Assembly (NCBI GenBank): GCA_016271365.2
Contig: CM057452.1
Span: 828,536,001 to 828,600,000, forward strand
Length of the DNA stretch: 64,000 nt
From: Neoceratodus forsteri
Lineage: Eukaryota; Chordata; Ceratodontiformes; Ceratodontidae
Direction of reading: 5' to 3'
Position numbers and translations under genes: made by a program. The notes under the pieces are model-generated. The model did not search any database and was not told the DNA's origin. It saw only the letters and a list, made by a program, of their open reading frames with translations. Below, one piece after another: positions 44,105-54,149 of this stretch (position 1 is the stretch's first letter; every line of letters begins with the position of its first letter).

Positions 44105-45291
44105 CGGCCCGATTCCAAGATGAATGTAAGTAACTCGCCGGCACTTGTGAGTTGCGACATATGCCACACACTGAGGACCCTCGCGAATTTCAGAACAGGC
44201 AGGGTCCCCAGCGACTATGTCCTGTGACTTGTGGCACCTCCAGTGATGTGCCAAAGGAGGGGTGCACCTGAACTGGGTGCCGCAAGCAATAGTACTGCCC
44301 TTCGACAGGGCGCATATCACGACTGGTAAGGCCCCACCCAAAGCACTGCTCCCTAACGCCATGGCAATGCCCTATAGGGCTATTCATGCCCCCCAAACTC
44401 CCCACCCCAATGACAGCCACCTGGAATTCTGACATCCCTGGTAGTCTAGTGGCTCCCCACCCCCACACCCGGCAGTGCCAGTCCACCCCCCCACACCCGG
44501 TCAGCAGCTGGCATACCCACCTCTCACCTCCATGGCCAGCTGCTGACAGCGCTCCCTTGGAGTGCATACTACTGTAGACAGTATGCACTCCATCAGTTAT
44601 TGGGCGCATACTGTATACAGTAGGATGCGCTTGGATGGAGGTCAGTCAGTGGCTAGCCATGGAGGTGAGCGGTGGGTTCTGCCAGTCCCCAACTGGTAAT
44701 GGGTGTGGGGGGTGGGGTGGATTGGCACAGCTGGGTGGAGGGTGAGGGCCACTAGACTACCAGGGATTGCTTGGCACAGCATGCATGCCAATAGTGACAT
44801 GTTGGGGATCAGGGCCCGGGGACCGGGGGATGTGGACTGACCTGTGGGGAAATTCTCGGGGATGGGGGTGTGGGGGTGCCAGCATCCCACAGAGGGCTTT
44901 CCTGCCAATGGGGGCCAGGTGGGGGGCCTATGTGGGATGATGGGGGTGTGACTGTTGGGGCACCAGGCACAGAGGTGCACCCCCCGTGGATGTAGAGTAC
45001 ACTTAGACCACAGTCTTCCAGGGGCTGTTTTGGAATAGCACATTTGCTATTCCAACAGCCACCCTATTGGAATCCAGCTTAAATGCTGCCATAAACCCAC
45101 TTGTGCCATGTCACAGGAGGTTTATGGCGTAATCAATAGTATAGCACCTTTGGTGCAGGCAGCCAATGACATGTCACAGGTTGCCTTCTGGAATACCAAT
45201 TGTCATAATGCATGGCACAAAGTGCTACTTGTACCATTTATTTTGGTGCAAGTCACTTTGCAACATGTGTAACCGTTCTGGAATTGAGTAC
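44105..45291. mobile_element. Harbinger-like hairpin element inside the minisatellite
   Basis: CTG lies at 44102-44104 and 45292-45294, a possible 3-bp duplication that also restores the array unit. The left end is 'cggcccgattccaagatg'; the right end, reversed, is 'gtactcaattccagaacg', sharing only the ATTCCA core. The centre (44490-44690) is a large imperfect palindrome: 'cacctccatggccagctg' pairs with 'agccatggaggtg'. It also has one tRNA-Glu-like block in each orientation (44435 plus, 44749 minus). No transposase is seen. Confidence 0.65.
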
Positions 45292-45425
45292 CTGGTGTCT
45301 AATGGTCCCCCCCCACCGATTGCCAGCCCAAATGTAATAAAAAAAAATAAATGAAATCCCTGTTGTCTAGTGGACCCCCCACCCCATCAGGTAGTGTCCC
45401 ACCACCCTGTTCTCCCCACTTGTAC
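45292..45425 (+). repeat. tRNA-Glu-like motif minisatellite, right part
   Basis: 'cctggtgtctaatggtcccc' at about 45291 and 'tccctgttgtctagtgga' at 45357, 67 bases apart. It continues the array at 43893-44104 after the inserted element. Confidence 0.78.
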
Positions 45426-46234
45426 CAAGCACGTACTCATTCATTCTAGGTCAGTTGAGTAGACAGTCGTGGTGTAGAGTGGCAGACTGTGCTGGTCACG
45501 TGCTGTTTTGGTGGTAACAAGGAACTCAACATATTCAAACACAATGCATGAGGTGCTTTGTAAGTATGTATGGTAGACTATAAATTTATGGGAACCTTTA
45601 GATCCAAAATGATATAGTGGATTTAGTATTGTGTTTTTGTTCTCCTTTTAGCATAGCATGTAAAGGGCACTAAAAAGTTTATACTGAGGCCAGCACTTAA
45701 AATTGAATGCCAGAATAATTTATACTAGAAAGTTACATGGAAATGTGTTTCCAAAAGTGCATATTGCTAAGGTGCATATATACTACCTGCCGAGAATGGA
45801 GATGATGAGTTGTGAGGTCTGGAGGTACTGATTGTCTTGTTATGCTTGGAACAAGCAAATCTAAATATTTGATACTGGCGTTTGCCTTTGATCTGAAATT
45901 AACTTTGGAGTCCTAGCATATGTTCCTGCATTTGTATTCATTATAAGCTTCAGACCAGCCACAGCAGAAAGGGTGATAAAAACATGTGGGGAAAGCTTGT
46001 GACTATGAATAGGAAGTGGATAAGGCATTATAAACACTGTTGGTAATCTCTTTGGGGGAGGATTTGCCTAATGGCAATTTCCTCTCAATACAGGAATTCA
46101 GAAAGAACTTATAAGAGCAAAGATTATTATGGCTTCTTTAAAGGCCTCTTGTTCTTGGAAAGCATATATGGGGACACTTAAAGACATTGGAAAATGGAGT
46201 CAAGACTCTTGGTGTGTCCATAAAATATTTGTGT
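45426..46234. other. No recognisable gene or element
   Basis: Roughly 800 bases of AT-rich sequence. There is no frame with a domain and no supported repeat. A decayed LINE cannot be excluded. Confidence 0.4.
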
Positions 46235-46588
46235 ATTATAAAAGGTATGCTGTTGCTACGGTGACTTTACCATAACCAACACTAGCGACAACAGCGACAA
46301 CAGTGACAGGTCACTGTTGTGTCAGTGCGGCACCCTAGGACTGCTTTCTGTGGGTATTCCAACCCCTCCCTGAAGCAATTCCAACTCAGAGTTGATTCAC
46401 TTAGTAACGGGGGGTGTGGGGGCAGAGCCTCCCGCATGGAAGGTTCTGGGGACAAAGCTCCCTAAAGAAAACACAGTCTGAAGTGACTCCCTTTATTCCG
46501 ATCGCAAATGTGGTTGACATAAGAGTCACTGTAACGTCGGTCGACAGCAGAACTGTCGACCGACTGTCATAGATCCTTATACTAGCTC
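46235..46588. mobile_element. Probable foldback DNA element
   Basis: Ends are loosely inverted ('tataaaaggtatgctgt' against the reverse of 'acagtcatagatccttata'). It contains two strong hairpins, 'caacagtgacaggtcactg' at about 46299 and 'cggtcgacagcagaactg' at about 46537. No target duplication was found, so it is tentative. Confidence 0.5.
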
Positions 46589-46639
46589 ATAAGTTATTTT
46601 TATGTGTGATTTTATCTACGTTTTATTAGCACATTATAT

Positions 46640-46775
46640 TTTATTTATTATTTGTTTAGTTTTTGTTGATCGGGTAATTGCACTAGACAACAAACATTGT
46701 CCATTTTTAGGCATGACCCAGGAGAGTTACAGACAAGACCAGCACATCATAACAGGAGAAATTATGGTCAGCAAG
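46640..46775 (-). repeat. LINE 3' tail, minus strand
   Basis: On the minus strand: 'gggtcatgcctaaaaatgg', 'gttgtctagtgcaattac', 'atcaacaaaaactaaac', then AATAAA-rich tail. It matches the tail at 52967-53110, and its last ~60 bases match the 3' end of the SINEs at 4190 and 52684. The open frame 46602-46808 is incidental. Confidence 0.75.
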
Positions 46776-47997
46776 CAATACAACAAAATCAGTAGGGTTA
46801 CAAGATAATCATTGTATAGAGTATTTTCATTACGGCTATATTTTTCCTCTGCTAAATCTATGGCCTGAGTAATAATCCATAAATGTTAGTAGCTAAGGTT
46901 ATCCCCCAAAGTTAAGAGTCACAAGTACAGCGTGGCACAACAGCACTAAGTTATTTTTTTAAGTCTGAAGAGCAGCTGCTGTTTGAGGCAATTACTACAT
47001 ATGAGAAGAGGCAGCCAGGTTTGAGAGGCTCAGCTGTGGAGAGTGGAAGGTGCAGAATGGACACCTCCGTTAAAAAGGCAACCGCAACAGAACTGAGAAG
47101 GCAGCAGAAAAAAAAAGGAGGTATTTAAAATTTGAAAACACTGATGTGGGGAGGAGTATTCTATCTGTTATGGATAGTGAGGGAGGATTGTGGAATGGAG
47201 GGTTTTGAGTTGTCTGCCCGTTCCTGGCGAGTACGGAAGTGCAGGGCTGTAGGCTGTAGGCTGCACCACTTCTCTTGAAGCAATTTTTTATGGACTGAAG
47301 AAACGGGGTGTATTTTTTGGATCGGTTTAAGAAAGTCGCGCTGGAGCTGTTGATAGGGTGTCTGTGTGTGTGTGGGGTAACTCAATTGTGCACTAAGCGG
47401 GGAAAAAAGTGGTGGGTTTGATTTTTCAAATTCAGGGTGCCCAAGGATAAAGTAGGTAATAGGGCACCTTGAATTGGTGCTTGTTTTAAGCGGGCGTCTA
47501 TTGAAACTTAATGTACCCCCTCGTACTGCCTGTCAGCCAATCAGCGACCTTGAATAATCTTGCCCATTTTCTAAAAACCCTCAAGCAATTCCTAAGAGTA
47601 CACCTAAATCATCAATGTATACAAGTTCTCTAACATACTGTAAGTGTTCCAAAAGATACATTTTAGAAAACTGGAACAGCCCACAACTGATGCCATTTAA
47701 AGAGAATAGATGGCTAATGAAATTAACAGAGACAATGAGTATAGAGAAACCTCTAATGAATTTTGAAGAACCTATATACAATGTATAATCCACATGGAGT
47801 GAAGTTTTAAAATGATTACCACCTACTTTAAGAATTTAATAAGTCTTTATACTAAAATTCAAAAGTCCCAGAAGGTGGCTACATGAAAACAAATGCTGGT
47901 ATCACAACATAGTAGTAAATTCCAAAGAGCACAAAGCTGAGCTACCCAGCAATATGATAGAAGTGATCTTAAAAGCTAAGTCAAGTTAACATAGAGG
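46776..47997. other. No recognisable gene or element
   Basis: About 1.2 kb without a domain-bearing frame or clear repeat. Small frames at 47161-47385 and 47581-47793 have no recognisable homology. Confidence 0.4.
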
Positions 47998-48158
47998 ATA
48001 ATGTATGGTCCTCTATCGTTAACCGGTCAGTTAACAGTCGAGAGGTTGCCAGGGTGACCATGAAAACCTCGAGAGCGAAGCTCGAGAGGTTTACGTCGCC
48101 ATGGCAACCTCGAGATGGTTAAAATTGACCGGTTGCCGATAGAGGGACTATACATTAT
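47998..48158. mobile_element. Palindromic MITE 1 (~160 bp)
   Basis: Left ATAATGTATGGTCCTCTATCG; right end reversed ATAATGTATAGTCCCTCTATCG. 'aaccggt' and 'ctcgagaggtt' pair inside, around the central hairpin 'ctcgagagcgaagctcgag'. The whole sequence is one long hairpin. It touches MITE 2 directly. Confidence 0.82.
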
Positions 48159-48426
48159 TTTATAGTGTATGGTCCCACTAAAAAAAAAAGGGCTTACGTT
48201 TTTTAAAAGTCACCGCCGCTGACCCTTCAGTCGCTTCCCGTCGGTTTTCCTTCAGTCGGTTTCCGTTAATAAAGCGCGCACATGCGCAGACCACTCGCTG
48301 TTGTTAACCTATCGATGTGACGTAGGATCGATAGGTTAACAACATATCTACGTCACATCGATAGGTTAACAACCTTAGGAAATGATGATTTCCTAAGGTT
48401 AACAGCGTTCTAACATACATTATAAA
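48159..48426. mobile_element. Palindromic MITE 2 (~268 bp)
   Basis: Left TTTATAGTGTATG; right end reversed TTTATAATGTATG. Inside, 'gttaacctatcgatgtgacg' is repeated in inverted and direct orientation, and 'ccttaggaaatgatgatttc' forms another hairpin. The ends resemble those of MITE 1, so both may belong to one family; no coding sequence is present. Confidence 0.72.
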
Positions 48427-48889
48427 GCATTTATTCAAAAGTTTAAAACAAGCTCATTCAGACAAGCAGCACCTGTACACATGACTGCCAACATTTTGTG
48501 TCACTCTGACGCTGTGATAATTCCTAATCTTTTTAAACAGTTCCCAATCTTCAACCTGCAGGATTTGATTTGCCTTCTTCCAGATTCTGTCCATCTAATC
48601 TGTTTTTATTTTTTTTTTTCATCTAATCATGGGTGGTGTCTATTTCTTTCTCTGTTTTTTTAAGTGAGGAATTCTTATTGCAGATATCCATGAAAGTGTT
48701 TCTAAAATTCCTAACTGCTAAATCCATGTCTGGGATGAGGTTTACTCCTTTCCAGTTTACTTGCCCTATTTGTTGTTGGCAACACAACTTATTAAAATTC
48801 TTAAAGATGCTAATATATTTAGCTGGAACTAAATTTACTCTGTCAAGCTTTTGTTCTAATTCACATTCTATATAACAATGATCCCCTAA
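48427..48889. other. Spacer, no recognisable gene
   Basis: T-rich sequence. Frames 48481-48663 and 48633-48875 show no domain that I recognise. Confidence 0.4.
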
Positions 48890-49166
48890 GTCTGGTGTCT
48901 GATGATAATAAAATAAGTGTGCAAGTTGACAATGACATCAAATATCAAACACTGGTACAAGCCTTACACAATATCAAGACCTGGGCTAACTTTAATAAAA
49001 TGTGTTTTAATGTAGATAAATGCACAACACTCCAACTAGGAAAGAGAAATCTTTGCACAAGTTAAATCCTTAATGGAGCCACTTTCAAATCTGTAACTAT
49101 GGAAAGTGATCTAGGTGTAATTATCAATAATGACTTTTCACATGGTGAATACTGAAGCAAATTACT

Positions 49167-50209
49167 TTGGCAGCTAACAGGCTTACAGGCAAGGACCCTA
49201 AGTCACCACCCACCATGCTCAACATAAATGGAACACCAACATCTGACCTGTACACAATCACCAACACCTTTAACAATGCGTTCTCCAACTTGGATAGTGT
49301 CCTCCCTTCTAATTTCTTTGAAGCCCCCTCTGGTAGTAACCCTCCTGCAACTACTCCTCTCCTACACCCTGCCCCACAATTCTACTTCAAGGAAATTCCA
49401 GTGCATAAAGCCAGAACCTATATTCGGAAGGCCATTCACAACGCAGGCTACAGCGGTGACTCCCTTGACCTGAAGTTGTTAGCACTTGTTCTTGAAGAAG
49501 TCCTTGAACCCCTGACAAAGGTCCTCAACCTATCACTAAGGATGTCCCAGTTCCCATCTCGCTGGAAACAGGCGACCATCACACCGGTACACAAAAGTGG
49601 AGACAAATCACTGCACTCCAACTACAGACCTATCTCCATCTTCCCTCCATTGTCTAAGGCCCTGGAGAGCATCACCTCAGACCAACTAGTCAAGTCCTGG
49701 AAAAATACGACATCCAGTGTCCTGAGCAACATGGTTTCCAAAAAGGGCACAGTACCACCACTGCACTATTAGAATTCACTGGCTTCATCCATACCACGCT
49801 CGATCAAGGAAACTGTGTAAGGGCAGTATTCATTGACCTTGCAAAAGCCTTTGATACTGTGAACCACCCACTCCTACTCAAGCAATTATCAAACATTGGG
49901 CTCTCCAATGAAGTGCTGCTCTGGTTTTCAAGCTACCTTGGGGAGAGGGTCCAGCGGGTTAGGATTGCCGGTGTCACCTCGGAAGAAAAGCCAGTCCTTT
50001 CAGGGGTCCCACAGGAGTCCATCCTGGGGCCACTACTCTTCAGCCTCTTCCTCAACGACCTTCCCAGTGTCTGCCACCAGAAATTACTGCTCTACGCTGA
50101 TGGCATGAACATGTTCACCAACCACCAAACACAGAGCTCCTTGAGAAACAATTACAGCTTGAATTCATGCGCATCGAAGAGTGGTTCAAGTCACACAAAC
50201 TGGTCATGA
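49167..50209 (+). pseudogene. L2 linker and reverse transcriptase
   Basis: Frame 49167-49772 (201 aa): GKDPKSPPTMLNINGTPTSD, then LVLEEVLEPLTKVLNLSLRM, then ATITPVHKSGDKSLHSNYRP. After a frameshift comes FIDLAKAFDTVNHPLLLKQL (motif A). Frame 49859-50209 gives GVPQESILGPLLFSLFLNDL (motif B) and LLLYADGMNMFTN, in which the second catalytic Asp of YADD is Gly. It could not polymerise as it stands. Confidence 0.9.
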
Positions 50210-50340
50210 ACTACTGCAAAACAAAGGTTATGACCTTCTACAACGCCAGGAGCAAGTACAAATCCCGTGACCTCACCATCCTAAACCAAACAGGGACCTT
50301 ACTTGGACACGTTCCTGATTTTAAATAGCTAGGTGTCACA

Positions 50341-50976
50341 TTGGACAGCTCACTTTCCTACCATCGGCACATAGATTCTGTCGCCAAAGCCACCAACATC
50401 CGTATAGGCCTGCTCTACAGGCACAAACACTGCATGACTCCTGACACTCTCCGGTTGGCTATCAACAGCTCTGTCACCTCCATCATCGATTATGGGCTAG
50501 CAATTTATGGCTCTGCCTCTGCCTCTGCCCTCCGCAGAATTACAGTTGCACTCAACAAAGCATGGAGGCTGCTAACTGGGGCTGACCGACTTACACACAC
50601 TTGTGACCTGTACACTGAGGCAGGATGGCTTCCTCTCATCTGCCGGATACAGTATCAAACCTGCCTCTTAGCCAAAAAAGTCCTCCTCAAGGTCATGCCC
50701 CCAGGCATTGAAAAGCTCCTCATTGACCACTACAGCACCCAGCAAACTAGAAGTTCACAACAACTAACCTTCCTTGTCCCCAGATGCTGGACTACCATGG
50801 GCCAGAGGCCTTTGCCCTCAGAGCACCACAGTGGTACAATACTCTCAACAAAGAAACTCTTACTGCTGCTGCACTTGGCCTTTAGAGACAACTCTGACTT
50901 TATCTCATTTCAACTAGTCGTTGTGACTGCCTTGCCTAATCAGCCCACTGCTCACTGCCCTCCACTTCAGTCTTGA
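50341..50976 (+). pseudogene. L2 C-terminal region (211 aa open)
   Basis: MDSSLSYHRHIDSVAKATNI, GLLYRHKHCMTPDTLRLAIN, YGLAIYGSASASALRRITVA, LTHTCDLYTEAGWLPLICR, then YQTCLLAKKVLLKVMPPGIE. It corresponds block by block to 30864-30190 on the minus strand. The last ~60 codons may be read in the wrong frame. Confidence 0.88.
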
Positions 50977-51329
50977 CAGCTACCTCTCCCCACCTTGCCC
51001 CTTCTACCTGCCTACCTTTGTCCCATCTCCCTTTCCTCCCCGTGCATTTTCTGATTTTATCCCTCCTCCCTCCCTCCCTTTAGAGCTCTTACCCTCACCC
51101 TCCACCCTCCGACAACGGCTTTCCTGCCTGCATACCCCCTCTCACCTGCAGCACTTATTTCTAAGATTGACCTTGGCTGGTGTGTCATGCTACCTAACAT
51201 TTGGCACATTTTGAATTACTGGAATTTCCTAAGCCTCAGTCTCTTACTTCTTTTATTGTGTAACTATGTATTATTATTGACCTTTGTATGTATGTATACC
51301 CCATTCCTTTGCGTGGAAACTTTGTAAAT

Positions 51330-51344
51330 GAGCAGTTCCTGCTC
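51330..51344 (+). promoter_or_regulatory. 3'-terminal LINE hairpin
   Basis: GAGCAGTTCCTGCTC, preceded by 'tttgtaaat' and followed by 'aaaggtatta', near the end of the L2 at 49155-51392. The flanking bases are also conserved with the copy at 63725. Confidence 0.65.
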
Positions 51345-51594
51345 AAAGGTATTACAATCCTAGATTTCAATAAAATAAAAATAAAATAAAATCTGCAAGG
51401 CCTTTGTATCTAGGTGTGAAACCTGTATTATACCCTTGTATAAATTCTACTTCAGGCCTCATTTCGACTATGCAGCATGATTTTGGTCTATGTATTTGGA
51501 CAAGGATATCAAATTACTTGATAATATTCAGAGAGGTGTAACAATATAGATACCTAAGATAAGAAGGTTATCATATATGGAAGGGTTGTCAGCT

Positions 51595-52080
51595 CACCCC
51601 TGCACCCAAACCAACATCATTGAGGTCCCATAATAAGCAACTGTAAATCCAGCAGGCATACACAAATTAAAGTGACAATTTGTTCACCATACATGCTTGT
51701 AGTTTATCAAATCAAATCAAATCAAAATTTATTTATAAAGCGCATTTCAATAAATCAAAGCGCTGATACAAAACAGGAAATAAAACATCAGCAATAATAA
51801 ATAAAAACATAAAACAATAAAATAACCATAAAATAAACTAACCAAATGCCAGTGAAAACAGATGACTTTTCAGGGATCTCTTAAATGATTCCACAGACAG
51901 GCACTCTCTAATCTGACGGTAGAGAATTCCATAGGGTGGGGCCATAAAAGAAGGCCCTTGCCCCAGATGATTTAAGACAAACCCTGGGAATCTCTAGCAA
52001 TCCCTCGCCAGAGGAGCCGGAGGGGTGGAAAGGACGGTAGGGACAGAGGAGATCTTGCAGGTAGCCTGGTCCCTTATGGA
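51595..52080 (-). mobile_element. LINE 3' end with (ATTTG)n tail, minus strand
   Basis: Minus-strand reading ends 'gcgctttataaataaatttt' followed by 'gatttgatttgatttgat' at 51706. This matches the 3' end of the LINE at 54150-57112 ('tataaataaagtttatttga'). The upstream part ('tagggtggggccataaaaga' on the plus strand) is non-coding. 51595-51705 is unassigned. Confidence 0.65.
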
Positions 52081-52254
52081 ACATTCTCCCTTCTTATTTG
52101 GTGGACTACACTGACTTTAATAAATTCAAATCTGAATTGGATGAATTTCTATTTAGCAAACAAGGTTAATACCCCCACACAGTGTAGGAGACAGTCGTGA
52201 TGGGCCTAGTGCCTTCTTCTGCCTTAAATGACTGAGTAATACATGCCCAGGGAT

Positions 52255-52680
52255 AGTTTCAATATGGAATTACAGTACATAATAAATGTTTAATACTTCA
52301 GAGATATAACCATCATCACTGTGCTAATGATACCATACCAAGACTTTCTGGATTTTTTGAATAAGAGAAACATTTTTTCAGCTAATTTCAGGTCTAAGCA
52401 AGCTAAATGGGGTGAGTAGACAGACTGCCTGTTTACCCCCGCCTAGGCCATATACACCTTTAAAAAAATAGAACAGAATGTCTAGTGAACAATGATGGCC
52501 CTGTAAATAACACTATATGGCCAGGACATTCATAGGTCCTGGTTTTGGCTAACTTAATGTTTTCTCCAGGGGCAAATTAGTGCCTGGAGCAAGCGAGAGA
52601 TACAGTGGAACTTGCTTTGCAAGTACTAACACATGTCCCAATATACCAGCTAGGCACTGTCCAGACTGCAATCACAGTAT
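52255..52680. other. Spacer, no recognisable feature
   Basis: Non-coding sequence between the old CR1-group LINE and the SINE. No hairpin or repeat is supported. Confidence 0.4.
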
Positions 52681-52683
52681 AAT

Positions 52684-52890
52684 GCTGGCAGTATAGTCTA
52701 GAGGTTAGAGTAATGAGCTGTGAACGAGCTTGGTACATCCAGCAGACCTGGATACGATTCTCAAAACCTCCTCTTGCATACTGTGTGATTCTCAGCAAAC
52801 CACTTAATCTCCCAGTACTCCTGGGTCACCCCTGAAAACAGGCACCTATGCCTAGTGGACCTTAACCCCACAACAAAACCCAGCCCCCTA
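52684..52890 (+). mobile_element. tRNA-derived CORE-like SINE
   Basis: Head: A-box-like 'tatagtctagaggttagagt' and B-box-like 'ggatacgattctc'. Body: 'actgtgtgattctcagcaaa' then 'ccacttaatctccc', which resembles the CORE domain of MIR-type SINEs (ctgtgtgacc..gggcaag..acttaacctc). Tail: 'cacccctgaaaacaggca', then 'agtggaccttaaccccacaa'. The tail matches the SINE at 4190-4443 and the LINE tails at 46640 and 52967. Confidence 0.8.
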
Positions 52891-52966
52891 CTGGTCATAG
52901 GAGGTATGCATCCAATAGAATGTTTATGGTGCTTGCAATTGCAATCAGGCTGTTAGGCCCACTAAT

Positions 52967-53110
52967 TATTTATTTATTTATTTCATTTTGTTGACTGAGT
53001 AAGTGCACTAGACAACACACTGCCTTTTTCAGGCATGACCCGAGAGGTTACAGAACAATGGTCAACAGCAGAACAATCAGACAGTAGTGAACAAAGCAGA
53101 ATACATAACA
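52967..53110 (-). repeat. LINE 3' tail, minus strand, second copy
   Basis: Minus strand: 'cgggtcatgcctgaaaaagg', 'agtgtgttgtctagtgcact', 'tactcagtcaacaaaatg', then 'aaataaataaataaat'. It is the same tail as at 46640-46775. The short hairpin GCCTGAAAAAGGC sits near its end. Confidence 0.75.
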
Positions 53111-53369
53111 TTAATTTTCTGAGCAATTCAGTAGGCACAATTCATGGCATTTTGAGCTTAGACATTGAGAATTAGTAAAGAATATTCAGTGCAGGGGAAA
53201 GTGAGTGTAATTACCCAATCAGTAGAAGATGGGGGGCTCTAGGTAGGATGGACTTCAACAACATGTAGAGTGAGAAAGTCATTTATGTACTATCTAAAGA
53301 GAAAAATTGGGTGTCAGTTGCAGGTGCAGATGTCGGAGTCACTTAAGAACTTGTGAAGTGCTTGCTTGA

Positions 53370-54100
53370 AACAGATTATGATTGCTCCTTTGGAGCAATA
53401 TGCCATATTGTACCTTAAGGTACATACGACCCAATAGCACTAACAGGTTTGAAATCCTCTTCAGTGCCTGTCAGAACTACCTGCACTGGTGGTCTAGTGC
53501 ACAACAGCCCTCCCAAACATCCCTACCAGTATGTAATAATGTTTCTCTGGTATCCTGTGGTCCCCCACCACTGAACACCTGCCAGTATTACTTTATTATT
53601 TCCATGGTATACAATGGTTCCGCCTACCCCAGAGTTCAAATCCCCAACTACCCATGCTGTTCCCAGCACCCTCCCCCCACTGGTGACTTTCACAAATCCA
53701 CCACTCACCTCCACAGCTGGCCACCAACTGAAATTCCACAATAGCACATGTACTGTAGTCACAGCTGTGACTACAGTAGGTGAACAATCTCAAACTGTCA
53801 GTTGGTGGCCAGCCATGAGGTGAGTGGAGGGTCTGTATGCATCACAAAGTGGGGGAGCCCTGAACACAGGGTGGATGAGTCGGGGTTGAACCCTTCTGAG
53901 GGGTTGCACCATGGTCTGGGCAGGTGGGTTGGATGGGGGAATTCAAACCTGGGGAGAGAAGGGGACCATAGGGCACCAGGGAAATATTAAGCTAATACCA
54001 GAGGGGTATTTGGGGGCAAGGGAACCACTAGACACCAGGAAAATATTAAACTAATACTGGAGGGGAGTTTGGGGGTGCCATGGTTAGAGGGTGTTGTTGA
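53370..54100. mobile_element. Hairpin element with inverted 59-bp tRNA-Glu-like arrays
   Basis: Plus-oriented blocks are at 53483, 53543 and 53600; minus-oriented blocks are at 53961 and 54020 (period 57-60). Between them is a palindromic centre near 53765: 'gctggccaccaactgaaatt' pairs with 'cagttggtggccagc', and 'tactgtagtcacagctgtg' is itself palindromic. Ends are not sharply defined. It is the same block and period as the minisatellite at 1175-1445. The frames here on both strands are incidental. Confidence 0.68.
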
Positions 54101-54149
54101 TAAGACCTGGTAGTGCGGTCTTCCCCAGATGCCCTTCCTACTAGGACAG

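Larger units (their letters stand above)
49155..51392 (+). mobile_element. L2-group LINE, 5'-truncated, plus strand
   Basis: It has the RT and C-terminal region, then 'gtaaatgagcagttcctgct' (hairpin GAGCAGTTCCTGCTC at 51330-51344) and ends 'ttcaataaaataaaaataa'. It is the same family as the minus-strand copy at 29680-31430. It inserted into an older CR1-group LINE between SHGEY and the LYKFY block. The 3' UTR (50980-51300) is C/T-rich. Confidence 0.9.
48890..52250 (+). mobile_element. Old CR1-group LINE, split by two insertions
   Basis: Three plus-strand pieces line up. 48896-49150: ALHNIKTWANFNKMCFNVDK, then CTTLQLGKRNL and MESDLGVIINNDFSHGEY. 51395-51590: IPLYKFYFRPHFDYAA and KDIKLLDNIQRGVTI, then IPKIRRLSYMEGL. 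52085-52160: VVDYTDFNKFKSELDEFLFS. These are the RT thumb and C-terminal blocks of a CR1/Rex1-type LINE. An L2 (49155-51392) and a minus-strand LINE tail (51595-52080) are nested in it. It ends with 'cagtcgtgatgggcctagtg' and 'ccttcttctgcc'. Confidence 0.8.

Noticed and set aside
46602..46808. Small membrane-like protein (MCDFIYVLLAHYILFIICL...)
   Set aside because: The hydrophobic stretch comes from a T-rich LINE tail on the opposite strand, shared with 52967-53110.
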